Assembly (NCBI GenBank): GCA_022824495.1
Contig: JAJDZU010000012.1
Location: 1 to 64,000 of the forward strand
Source: Chloroflexota bacterium
Lineage (GTDB): Bacteria > Chloroflexota > UBA11872
Length of the DNA: 64,000 nt
Direction of reading: 5' to 3'
Within the stretch, counting starts at the first letter, position 1. Every line of letters begins with the position of its first letter. Made by a program: the position numbers and the translations under genes. Below are positions 53,793 through 61,838 of this stretch, piece by piece. A model generated the notes under the pieces. That model was not told the origin of the DNA, did no database searches, and was given only the letters and a program-made list of their open reading frames with translations.

Positions 53793-53888
53793 ATGACGAC
53801 TTGCGAGTGCTGCTCTGATCAAGACCTTGACTGCGGCTGCGACAAAGACTCTGACTGCTGCAGTGATGAAGACCGCGACTGCTGCTGA
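53793..53888 (+). CDS. 31-residue Cys/Asp-rich microprotein
   Basis: ATG 53793 is preceded by AAGGAG with 7-nt spacing, an ideal ribosome-binding site. The product has nine Cys (4, 6, 7, 14, 16, 22, 23, 30, 31) and nine Asp in 31 residues, arranged as near repeats ending in CxC or CC: SDQDLDCGC, DKDSDCC, SDEDRDCC. No Lys-rich or hydrophobic part is present. The density and pairing of Cys suggest a metal-binding, metallothionein-like peptide; the repeats may also reflect a recent tandem expansion in DNA. It is too short for ordinary gene calling. The region is bordered by an aldo/keto reductase and a VapC remnant. I do not know a family for it. Confidence 0.6.
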   Translation: MTTCECCSDQDLDCGCDKDSDCCSDEDRDCC

Positions 53889-54011
53889 GATTGAGACGGT
53901 GACCGCGGCTGTGATCGAGAGCCGTGTGTCTGTGTTGGGAAGCATCGGTTGTAGGGCGAGGTGGCGAAGGGGCTGACGGGCAAGGCCGTCCAGGTTTAGG
54001 CGCTGTTCCCC

Positions 54012-54107
54012 GTGGGGTACAGCCGATTGGAGATTGCGGGATTCCTGGGGATCCGCCGCCAGTGCGTGCGAGACGTGCTGGTGGGAAGCGGGGTTGTGCA
54101 GACGTAG
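54012..54107 (+). pseudogene. possible helix-turn-helix remnant
   Basis: An open frame of 31 residues from GTG 54012 (GYSRLEIAGFLGIRRQCVRDVL...) looks like a helix-turn-helix of a small DNA-binding protein. No N-terminal part is visible. It could be the antitoxin half of a lost module with the VapC-like fragment that follows at 54120. Weak evidence. Confidence 0.25.
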
Positions 54108-54119
54108 CTCGGCCGGCCC

Positions 54120-54236
54120 ATGTCAATTGAGGCCGTTTATGCCGTTGGCGGCGATGCGGGGGTGCCGGCGGTGACGGCGGATCGGGCGTGGGCTGGGTTG
54201 GATGTGGGGGTTGAGGTGCGGGTGATTCGGGAATAG
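54120..54236 (+). pseudogene. VapC PIN-domain C-terminal remnant
   Basis: ATG 54120 opens 38 residues ending GVPAVTADRAWAGLDVGVEV then RVIRE, the typical last beta strand and helix of many VapC toxins (V-TADRAW followed by V-VRxI-R). The PIN N-terminus with the catalytic aspartates is absent, so this is a remnant. It sits in a 300-bp gene-poor stretch between the microprotein and the dipeptidase gene. Confidence 0.5.
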
Positions 54237-54255
54237 GACGGTTGAAGCGCCCCAG

Positions 54256-55290
54256 TTAGCCGCAGACTTCGCGGAAGACGCGGAGGTGGTTGAGGCCGAG
54301 GAATTTGCGGAGGTTGGGTTCGGTCCAGCCGCGGGCGGCGAGGCCCTGGGTGATTTGGGGGACCTGGCGGGCGTCGTCGAGGAGGTAGGAGCCGCCGTCG
54401 AAGTCGGAGCCGAAGCCGACGTGGTCGATGCCGGCGACGTTGACGGCGTGTTCGACGTGGTCGAGGTAGAGCTCAAGCGTTGGGTTGGTCCAGTGGACGA
54501 AGTGGTGGACGCAGCTGACGCCGACAACGCCGCCGCCTTCGGCGATGGCTTTCATCTGGTCGTCGTGGAGGTTGCGGCCGTGTTCGTTGAGGGCGCGGCA
54601 GGAGCTGTGGCTGGCGACAACGGGGGCCTTGGTGGCCCGCATGGCGTGCCAGAAGGCGGGGACGCTGAGGTGGGAGACGTCGATGAGCATGCCGAGTTGG
54701 TTCATTGAGGCGATGAGGTCATGGCCGAACTCGGTGAGGCCGCCGCCTGAGTGGTGGGCGCGCTCGCCGTCGCCGGCGTAGGTGCGGATGGAGTGGGTGA
54801 TGGTCATGGTGCGGACGCCGACCTGGTAGAGAATGGGCAGGACGTAGAGGCTGCGTTCGAGGGCTTCGGAGTTCTCGATGGCTAGCACGACGGCGACTTT
54901 GCCGGCGGCCTTGGCGTCCAGGATGTCGTCGGCGGTGAGGGCCAAGGCGAGTTGATCCGCATGGGCCTGGATTTCGGCGTGGAACCAGCCGAAGCCATCC
55001 AGCACATACGCAAGGTGATTGCCCCAGGCGCGGGTGTTGTCGACGGCGAAGTAGCCGCAGTCCAGGCCGCCTTCACGCATGGCGGGGAGGTCGGACTGGA
55101 TGGGGATTTCGGCGGTGTCGACAGGTCCGCGCAGGTAGCCGATCAGACTTTCGGGATTATCACGGGACGGGGCCTCGGGCCCGGCCATGCTCTGCCCATC
55201 TCGGCGGATGAGGCCGACGATGGTGTCGTTGTGGGAGTCGATGACGAGAGCGTCACGGTGGAGGGCTTGCCAGTCGTAGTCGGGGGTCAT
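54256..55290 (-). CDS. membrane dipeptidase family (peptidase M19)
   Basis: The 344-aa product has the M19 zinc site: IDSHNDT (HxD-like), Glu in AIENSEA, His in IDVSHLS, His in VASHSSCRALNEHGRN, and Asp in GSDFDG. These TIM-barrel enzymes cleave dipeptides, and some act on beta-lactams or D-amino acid derivatives. ATG 55290 is chosen; the open frame continues upstream, but that part overlaps the ParE gene. Confidence 0.9.
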   Translation of the reverse strand: MTPDYDWQALHRDALVIDSHNDTIVGLIRRDGQSMAGPEAPSRDNPESLIGYLRGPVDTAEIPIQSDLPAMREGGLDCGYFAVDNTRAWGNHLAYVLDGFGWFHAEIQAHADQLALALTADDILDAKAAGKVAVVLAIENSEALERSLYVLPILYQVGVRTMTITHSIRTYAGDGERAHHSGGGLTEFGHDLIASMNQLGMLIDVSHLSVPAFWHAMRATKAPVVASHSSCRALNEHGRNLHDDQMKAIAEGGGVVGVSCVHHFVHWTNPTLELYLDHVEHAVNVAGIDHVGFGSDFDGGSYLLDDARQVPQITQGLAARGWTEPNLRKFLGLNHLRVFREVCG

Positions 55291-55346
55291 GGGTTGGGTG
55301 TTGGATTGGCTTCGGGGGTTGGATAGTGCCATGCGGGGGGAGGTGA

Positions 55347-55676
55347 TCAGTCTCTGGGCGGTTCCCGCAGCCAGGCGGGGATGTCGCGCGCCGCGTGCAG
55401 GACGCGCCAGACGTCGATGTCCTCTTCCCGTTCGACATAGAAGACCAGGTATGGAAAGTCCTTTACGACCCACGAGCGAAGGCCGGGGAGGGCCAGTTCG
55501 TCCGCGTAGCGGGGCGAGCCGCTGGCGGGATGATCTGCCACTTGGCGGAAGGCATCTTGCAGCGCGTCGATAAAGTCCAGCGCCAGAGCCGAAGTCGCCA
55601 CGGTCGAATAGTGATCGATGGCCTCGTCGATATCGTGCCGCGCCCGCCCGCGAAGAACGACTGGCTTTTTGGTCAC
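55347..55676 (-). CDS. RelE/ParE family toxin
   Basis: The 109-aa product has the RelE/ParE core: AIDHYSTVATSALALDFIDALQDAF, GLRSWVVKDFPYLVFYVE and a final VLHAARDIP. ParE-type toxins poison gyrase; RelE types cleave mRNA. Its start overlaps the antitoxin stop by 4 bp (55673-55676). Confidence 0.9.
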   Translation of the reverse strand: MTKKPVVLRGRARHDIDEAIDHYSTVATSALALDFIDALQDAFRQVADHPASGSPRYADELALPGLRSWVVKDFPYLVFYVEREEDIDVWRVLHAARDIPAWLREPPRD

Positions 55677-55912
55677 CGCCTGCCGGCTTGGCGGACGCTA
55701 TCACGAAGCTGGTCGAAGTAGTCCGTGTCGGCGGTGACGGCCATCGGCGACTCGGCGCCTTCGAGGAGCAGGCCACGCAGGTGCTGGCGATCCTGATCCT
55801 TGCGGATAAGTTCGCGGACGTACTCGCTTGATGAGCTGTAGTCGCGAGACGTGACCTGCTGGTCAACGAAAGACTTAAGCGCCTCGGGAAGCGAGATATT
55901 CATCGTGCTCAT
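55673..55912 (-). CDS. ParD-type ribbon-helix-helix antitoxin
   Basis: The 79-aa product begins MSTMNISLPEALKSFVDQQV, then YSSSSEYVRELIRKDQ, the ParD antitoxin pattern, and has a long helical toxin-binding tail. ATG 55912 is chosen over a frame to 55954; ATG 55903 is another option. It is immediately upstream of the toxin in one operon. Confidence 0.9.
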   Translation of the reverse strand: MSTMNISLPEALKSFVDQQVTSRDYSSSSEYVRELIRKDQDRQHLRGLLLEGAESPMAVTADTDYFDQLRDSVRQAGRR

Positions 55913-56058
55913 GATGTAACGATAGCGGGATTGGCAAAGATTGGCAAGACGCAAGATCTACCCTGGAGCAGCTTGATTTTTCCAAGCATTGGGGATCGAT
56001 CGACTGACTTCCCAGGCGCCTTGCATTGCCCCTTTCGATACGACTACAGCCGGGATCG

Positions 56059-56805
56059 TCAGTCGGGTGTCTTGCGTGGATTCTTGACACCCGTGGCTAG
56101 CTTATTTCGGGTTTCGCGTTTTATGCGGGCGGCGAGGCGGGGTTCGTTGGTGTTGAGGAAGTTCTGGACGGCGGTGGGGTCGTGGGGGGCGAGGACCCGG
56201 AGGGCCCAGGAGAGGGCTTTGACGACCATGTCGTCGCGGTCGTCGGCCAGGAGTTCGCAGACGGCGAGGGTGCGGGGGGCGTCGCCGTAGCCGCCGCGGG
56301 TCTTGGTGTTGAGGCCGACGGTGGCGACGAGGGCGGTGCGCCGCCACCAGCGGTCGGGGGACCTGGCCCAGCGGTGAACGTCCTGATCGCTGATCTGCCG
56401 ATTGACCCAGGCGGGGCCGGCGACATATCCGCCGAAGACGTCGACCGAGGCCCAGTCGGCGAGGCCACGGCCGAGTCGCTCGATGGTTGCGGCGTCGAGC
56501 GCCCTGAGGGTGGGACGGTGGTAATGGACGATCTCGTAGGCCCAAATTCGCAGATCGAGGTCTATCAGGCGCGCGGCGAAGTCAAGCACCTGTTCGGGCT
56601 GGTCGGATGCGATTTTCCTGGAGAATTCGCGGCGGATGGGCCGGACGCGGGGCACCTTTGGAGAGGGCAGGGCGTCGACGCGGGCACGAAACTCGCGGGC
56701 GAGCGACTCGGCATCGAGGGTCTCCGATGTTCGCGCCTCCCTGGATTCCGATGGTCGTATCCAGATTAATCTCTTTTTCGGGTCGCCCGAGTCGTCAGAC
56801 CTCAC
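56059..56805 (-). CDS. AlkD-like DNA alkylation repair protein
   Basis: The 248-aa product looks like an AlkD/AlkC HEAT-repeat glycosylase: YEIVHYHRPTLRAL, WWRRTALVATVGL and DDMVVKALSWALRVLAPHDP, then the C-terminal RIKRETRNKLATG. It probably removes alkylated bases such as 7-methylguanine. Its start overlaps the stop of the SDR gene at 56795 by 11 bp, so it is the second gene of an operon. Confidence 0.85.
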   Translation of the reverse strand: MRSDDSGDPKKRLIWIRPSESREARTSETLDAESLAREFRARVDALPSPKVPRVRPIRREFSRKIASDQPEQVLDFAARLIDLDLRIWAYEIVHYHRPTLRALDAATIERLGRGLADWASVDVFGGYVAGPAWVNRQISDQDVHRWARSPDRWWRRTALVATVGLNTKTRGGYGDAPRTLAVCELLADDRDDMVVKALSWALRVLAPHDPTAVQNFLNTNEPRLAARIKRETRNKLATGVKNPRKTPD

Positions 56806-57607
56806 GACCGGTCACACGGGTGGCGGCGGAGCCGGGGAGTTCGATGGAGAGGCCGCCGTCGACGACGAGGGATTCGCCGGTGACGAAGCTGGCGAGGTCG
56901 GAGACGAGAAATAGCACGGCGTTGGCGATGTCCTGGGCGTCGCCGCGGCGGCAGATGGGGTTCTGCAGGGCCTGGCGGGCGTCGAGCTCGGGGGTGGGCG
57001 CAAGGGCGGCGGCTTCGTATTTGACGTCGGTCATGATGCCGCCGGGCAGGATGCTGTTGGCGCGGATGTTGTGTTCGCCATAAGCGACGGCGACGTTGCG
57101 CATGAGGGCGTTGATGGCGGCCTTGGCGGCTTCGTAGGGGCCTTCGATGGCATTGGCCTGGATGGCGTGAGCGGATGAGATGCCGACGATGGAGCCGCCG
57201 TCCCCGGCGATCATGTGGGGAATGGCGAGCTTGCAGGCCATGAAGTGGGACTTGATGAGCACGTCCTGGCTGCGGTCCCAGTCGGCCTCGGTGACGTCCA
57301 CCAGCTTGTCGTGGGGGTGCCAGCGGGCGTTGTTGACGAGGGCGTAGACGCCGCCGAAACGGTCGAGGGCGGTTTGGACCATCAGTTCGCAGCCGGCCAT
57401 CGTTCCCACATCCGCGTGGACGTAGGCGGCGCGTCCGCCGGCTTTTTGGATTTCGGATTCGACGCGCTGGCCGCGGTCGTCGTTGAGGTCGGCGAGGACG
57501 ACGGGCATGCCGTGGCGGGCCAGAGTGACGGCGCTGTTGCGGCCGATGCCCTGGGCGGCGCCGGTGACGATGGCGACGCGGTCCTGGAGTTCGTCAAACG
57601 GAGCCAC
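56795..57607 (-). CDS. short-chain dehydrogenase/reductase
   Basis: The 270-aa product has the SDR cofactor motif TGAAQGIG, an NNAR variant of NNAG, the active-site Ser in SSAHAIQ and YEAAK. It uses NAD(P) to oxidise or reduce an alcohol group; the substrate is unknown. Asp in VLADLND suggests NAD rather than NADP. Confidence 0.92.
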   Translation of the reverse strand: MAPFDELQDRVAIVTGAAQGIGRNSAVTLARHGMPVVLADLNDDRGQRVESEIQKAGGRAAYVHADVGTMAGCELMVQTALDRFGGVYALVNNARWHPHDKLVDVTEADWDRSQDVLIKSHFMACKLAIPHMIAGDGGSIVGISSAHAIQANAIEGPYEAAKAAINALMRNVAVAYGEHNIRANSILPGGIMTDVKYEAAALAPTPELDARQALQNPICRRGDAQDIANAVLFLVSDLASFVTGESLVVDGGLSIELPGSAATRVTGREV

Positions 57608-57760
57608 TGAGCGCCTCCTGTTTCAGGTCTGAGGTGGCCCGGAAGTTTACGGGTAAGGGCGTGGGGCTTAGGTTCGCGGGTGTGAGGCGGGGGCGGAGTT
57701 TACGGGTGGGGGCGGGGACGTTAGGTTGCATGGTGCGCGGCCGCAGGAACTGACGCCCCG

Positions 57761-58804
57761 ATGACCTCAGACACCATGCAGTGCCTTATCTGTCCCGGCG
57801 ATCGGACCGTGGAAGTGACGACGAAGCCGATTCCCGAACCGGGGCCGGACGACGTGCGGATTCGGATTGGGGGTTCGGCGATTTGCGGGAGCGACCTGCA
57901 CAAGTACCGCCAGCCCAGGGCCGAACGGGACGAGCACGGCTACAGCAAGCTGACGCTGGGGCACGAAGGGGCCGGCGTGGTGGACGCGGTGGGTCCGGGG
58001 GTGACTCATCCGGCGGTGGGCGACCGGGTGGTGATTTATCACCTGATCGGCTGCGGGCACTGCGAGCACTGCCGGCGGGGCGAGCCGGGATTCTGTCGCG
58101 ACATGCAGGGATTCAACTGGGTGCGCGACGGGGTGAATGCCGACTACGTGGTGGTGCCGGCGCGCAGCACGCTGCCGCTGCCGGACGACTTCGACTTCGA
58201 AGACGGCGCGCTGCTGGCGTGCAACCTGGGGACGGCGTTCGGGGCAGTGCGCAAGGCGAAGGCCTCGGGCGACATGACGCTGGCGGTGAGCGGGTTGGGC
58301 CCGGTGGGGCTCTATACGGTGATGTTCGCGCGGGCGATGGGGGCCTCGGTCATTGGGATCGACGTGCAGCCGAGCCGCATCGAGATGGCGGAGACGCTGG
58401 GGATCGATGCGACGTGCAACGCGGCGGAGACGGACCCGGTGGAGGCCATGCGCGAGTTCGGTGGCGGCGACGGCGTGCATGCGGCCATTGACACCTCGGG
58501 CTTCACACAGGCGCGGACTGCGGCGCTGGAAGGGCTGCGGCCGCACGGCATCTTCGTGGAGGTGGGAATCGGCGAGGAGACGGTGTACAAGCTGAGCGCC
58601 CCGTTGAACGCGCGCGAAATCACGCTGACCGGTTCGTGGATCTTCAAGCTGTACGAGTGGGAAGACCTGCTGGACTTCCTGCGCCGGCACAAGCTGCCGG
58701 TGAAAGACGTGATCGCAAAGCGCATCCGGATCGACGAGGCGGTGGAGGCGTTCAAGCTGGCGGACTCGGCGACGACCGGCAAGATCATGATCGATTGGAC
58801 GTGA
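57761..58804 (+). CDS. zinc-dependent alcohol dehydrogenase (MDR)
   Basis: The 347-aa product has the catalytic zinc ligands in AICGSD and GHEGAG, the four structural-zinc Cys in CGHCEHCRRGEPGFC, and the NAD fold VSGLGPVGLYTV. It resembles sorbitol/threonine dehydrogenase relatives. It may start at ATG 57761 or 57776. It is 7 bp upstream of a sulfatase in one operon and divergent from the SDR gene. Confidence 0.9.
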   Translation: MTSDTMQCLICPGDRTVEVTTKPIPEPGPDDVRIRIGGSAICGSDLHKYRQPRAERDEHGYSKLTLGHEGAGVVDAVGPGVTHPAVGDRVVIYHLIGCGHCEHCRRGEPGFCRDMQGFNWVRDGVNADYVVVPARSTLPLPDDFDFEDGALLACNLGTAFGAVRKAKASGDMTLAVSGLGPVGLYTVMFARAMGASVIGIDVQPSRIEMAETLGIDATCNAAETDPVEAMREFGGGDGVHAAIDTSGFTQARTAALEGLRPHGIFVEVGIGEETVYKLSAPLNAREITLTGSWIFKLYEWEDLLDFLRRHKLPVKDVIAKRIRIDEAVEAFKLADSATTGKIMIDWT

Positions 58805-58811
58805 GGTCGGC

Positions 58812-60281
58812 ATGAGCGCCACGCGACCGCACGTGCTGCTGCTGGTGACGGACCAGCAACGGGGCGACTGCCTGGGGCTTGAAGACCACCCGGTGTTGCA
58901 GACGCCGGCGATGGACGAGATCGGGGCGACGGGGACGCGGTTCCGCCGCGCCTACGCGGAGTGTCCACAGTGCATCCCGGCGCGGCGCACGCTGATGTCG
59001 GGCCAGGACCCGGCGACGCACGGGATGCTGCAGAACCACCCGGATACCGGGTGGGACCCTCCGGCGACGCTGGCGGGCGAGTTGCGAGACGCGGGGTACG
59101 AGACCTGGCTCAGCGGCAAGCTGCACCTCTCGCCGAAGCGGAAGCGGTACGGGTTTGACCGGATGGTGCTGGCGGACAGCACGCGCGGCGACGTGAATGA
59201 TTACCTGGACTGGCTGCACGGGGAGATTCCGCTGAGCCGCTGGGCCATGGCGCACGGGGCGACGCCGAATGGGTGGATCGGGCGGCCGAGTCACCTGGCG
59301 GAGGAACGGACGCATGCGTTCTGGTGTGTCTCGGAAGCGATCAACTTCCTGCAGCGGCGGGATCCGAGCGCGCCGTTTTTCCTGAAGGTGTCGTTTATCG
59401 ATCCGCATCCGCCGTTTACGCCGCCGCAGTTCTACTACGACCGCTACCACTGGCAGGACCTGCCGAATCCCGTGATCGGGGATTGGGCAGACCCGGTGGA
59501 TGCGCCGACGCGGGGGATCGACATCGAGATGCAGGAGGCGCGCTCGCAGGGGCTGGAGCTGGACGCACGGGTGATGCACGCCTGCCGGGCGGGGTATTAC
59601 GGGCTGATCAATCACGTGGACATGCAGATCAGCCGGCTGTTGCAGTACATGAACGACATGCAGCTGCTGGACGACACGCTGGTGGTATTCGTGTCGGACC
59701 ACGGCGAGATGCTGGGCGATCACCGGCTGTTCCATAAGTCGTGGCCGTACGAGGCGGCGTCGCGAGTGCCATTGCTGGTCCTGGGGCCGCCGTCGGCGGA
59801 CTATCCAACGCACGTAGTGCGCGACGAGCCGGTGGGTCTTCAGGACGTGATGCCGACGATCCTGGATGGGGTTGGGCTGGAGGTTCCGGCCTCGGTTACG
59901 GGGCGGAGCCTGATGCCGTTCGTGCGCGGGGAGTCGCCAAGCTGGCGGGAGACGCTGCACGGGGAGCATTCGGGCGGGAAGAACCGGCCGGAAACGGCGT
60001 GGCACTTCATTACCGACGGGGAGACCAAGTACATCTGGTACAGCCAGTCGGGGCGCGAGCAACTGTTTGACATTGCGAACGATCCGGACGAGACGCGGGA
60101 CCTGGCGGCGACGAGGGACCTGGCGCCTTGGCGCGAACGGCTGATTGAGCGGCTGAGGGACCGGCCGGAAGGGTTTACGGACGGGTCGCGGCTGATCGCG
60201 GGACGGCCGCATGAGCCGATGGTGCCGGGGACGCCGCGGGAAGGGAATGCGGCGGGGGTGTATGGCGGAAGGGCTGGCTAG
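58812..60281 (+). CDS. sulfatase (type I, formylglycine)
   Basis: The 489-aa product has the sulfatase motif CIPAR at Cys54 (CxPxR), whose Cys is turned into formylglycine by a separate enzyme, the metal-binding VTDQQRGD and VSDHGEMLGDH, and a His in FIDPHPPF. No signal peptide is visible, so it is probably cytosolic. The substrate could be a sulfated sugar or other sulfate ester. It follows a zinc dehydrogenase by 7 bp, suggesting a two-step use of one substrate. Confidence 0.92.
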   Translation: MSATRPHVLLLVTDQQRGDCLGLEDHPVLQTPAMDEIGATGTRFRRAYAECPQCIPARRTLMSGQDPATHGMLQNHPDTGWDPPATLAGELRDAGYETWLSGKLHLSPKRKRYGFDRMVLADSTRGDVNDYLDWLHGEIPLSRWAMAHGATPNGWIGRPSHLAEERTHAFWCVSEAINFLQRRDPSAPFFLKVSFIDPHPPFTPPQFYYDRYHWQDLPNPVIGDWADPVDAPTRGIDIEMQEARSQGLELDARVMHACRAGYYGLINHVDMQISRLLQYMNDMQLLDDTLVVFVSDHGEMLGDHRLFHKSWPYEAASRVPLLVLGPPSADYPTHVVRDEPVGLQDVMPTILDGVGLEVPASVTGRSLMPFVRGESPSWRETLHGEHSGGKNRPETAWHFITDGETKYIWYSQSGREQLFDIANDPDETRDLAATRDLAPWRERLIERLRDRPEGFTDGSRLIAGRPHEPMVPGTPREGNAAGVYGGRAG

Positions 60282-60467
60282 CGGAAAGTCTGAGACGGAC
60301 GACTTCGGTGTCTGAGTTTCCCGGCTAGGCCCGACGCCATTCGGCGTGAACCGTGCAGGCGGAGAGTTGAACTCTCCTCACCGTAATTTTTGTGTCGGAT
60401 CTATCGATGGCGAGCTCGATCTTGGCTGGCGAGAACGTGTCGAGTTTGGCCTTGAGTTCTGCGAGGG

Positions 60468-61415
60468 TCACGGTCCGTGCAGCCGGCGTTCGATGAGATC
60501 TACGAATGCCGGCTTGATCTCGACGCCTACCCAGTCACGTTCCAGCTCGCGGGCGGCAATTAGCGTCGTGCCTGATCCGGCGTAGGGATCGAGCACGACG
60601 CTGTTGCGCTTGCTGGTGATCGAGAGGCAGCGGCGCGCCAGGGACATGGGCATCATGGCAGGGTGGTCATCAGCGTTGCCGTTCGTGCGCCGGAGCGGTT
60701 CTGTCGGGATGTCCCAGACGGTTCGGAGGCGGCGGCCGCGCGGGCCTTTGACGGCTTCCTGGCTGTAGTAGTAATCCTGCTGCTTGGACAGGAGGAACAG
60801 TGTTTCGTGGGCCTTGGTTGGGCGGTCGCCGACCGATTCAGGATGGGCGTTGGGCTTGTGCCAGATCACTTCGCTGCGTAGCCACCAGCCGGCTTCCTGA
60901 AGCGCGATCGCCAGGCGCCAGGGGACGCCTATCAGGTCCTTTGGCTTCAATCCCTCCGGCGTTGGCGGACGGACGCTCATGGCGCGGGCACTGTTCTTCC
61001 GATCAGGGGCGCGATACGTGCGATTGCCGGAGGTGTATGAGTCGCCGACGTTCAGCCAGACGGTGCCGTCGGATCGGAGAACCCGCCGGATTTGCTCGAA
61101 GACAGACACGATGGCGTCCAGATATGCGTCGAGGCTGTCGTCGCGACCGATTTGCTCCTCTACCTCGTAGTCCCTGAGCGACCAGTAGGGCGGCGAGGTC
61201 AGGACGGTCTGCACGGATTCATCGGGTAGCAGCGCCAGCCCTGCGCGGGCGTCTCCGCAGAGCAAGAGGGGGCGGCTGATGTCTTCGAAGGGCGCTCGGT
61301 CCAGGTCGTCGACCCGAAGGTAGCTCGGCCACGACGCCACATCGGGCTTTGGGCGCGCGACCGGCGGAAAGAGGGTGCCCTGGTTGGCTGGTTCCTGCAC
61401 GACCCGGTTGCGCAC
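60468..61415 (-). CDS. orphan DNA methyltransferase (beta class, probably N4-cytosine)
   Basis: The 315-aa product has the catalytic motif IV TSPPYW (the SPPY form, typical of N4-cytosine enzymes) near the N-terminus and the SAM-binding motif I as DPYAGSGTT near the C-terminus, the beta-class order. The target-recognition part lies between. GTG 61415 is one start; GTG 61400 is another, neither with a clear ribosome-binding site. No restriction endonuclease gene is next to it. Confidence 0.85.
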   Translation of the reverse strand: MRNRVVQEPANQGTLFPPVARPKPDVASWPSYLRVDDLDRAPFEDISRPLLLCGDARAGLALLPDESVQTVLTSPPYWSLRDYEVEEQIGRDDSLDAYLDAIVSVFEQIRRVLRSDGTVWLNVGDSYTSGNRTYRAPDRKNSARAMSVRPPTPEGLKPKDLIGVPWRLAIALQEAGWWLRSEVIWHKPNAHPESVGDRPTKAHETLFLLSKQQDYYYSQEAVKGPRGRRLRTVWDIPTEPLRRTNGNADDHPAMMPMSLARRCLSITSKRNSVVLDPYAGSGTTLIAARELERDWVGVEIKPAFVDLIERRLHGP

Positions 61416-61509
61416 GCTACGGCCGGCTGGGGCCACTGTGCAACGACCGGTCTCCGATGACGCCAATCTGCCCCATGGCTTCAGTGTCGCGCCTTGATCC
61501 CGTTTCTGG

Positions 61510-61749
61510 CTAGCGGAAGAAGCGGAGGATGATGTTGATGAGGATGGTGAGGATGAGGCTGAGGATGAGCATGGAGGCGAGGGGGAAGAAGAAGGAGAAG
61601 CGTTCGCGTTCGATGGCGACGTCGCCGGGGAGACGGCCGAAGAAGGGGATCTGACCGAGCAGGACGAGCAGGACGCCGGCGGCGAGGAGCAGGCCGCCCG
61701 CGATGATGAGGAGGCGGCCAAGGCCGCCGATGTTGAAGCCGCCGTCCAT
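61510..61749 (-). CDS. DUF2905 membrane protein
   Basis: The 79-aa product has two transmembrane helices and the family centre IPFFGRLPGDVAIERERFSF. DUF2905 proteins are small membrane proteins of unknown role, common in many phyla. It lies just upstream of the methyltransferase gene on the same strand, divergent from the FAD oxidoreductase. Confidence 0.88.
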   Translation of the reverse strand: MDGGFNIGGLGRLLIIAGGLLLAAGVLLVLLGQIPFFGRLPGDVAIERERFSFFFPLASMLILSLILTILINIILRFFR

Positions 61750-61838
61750 GCGTCCATGGTATGGCTCCGCACGTTCCGAACCGAGGGTTCGATGTGAAAC
61801 GATGCACGGAAGTCGACAGGCCAGGGCAGGCGCGGACC

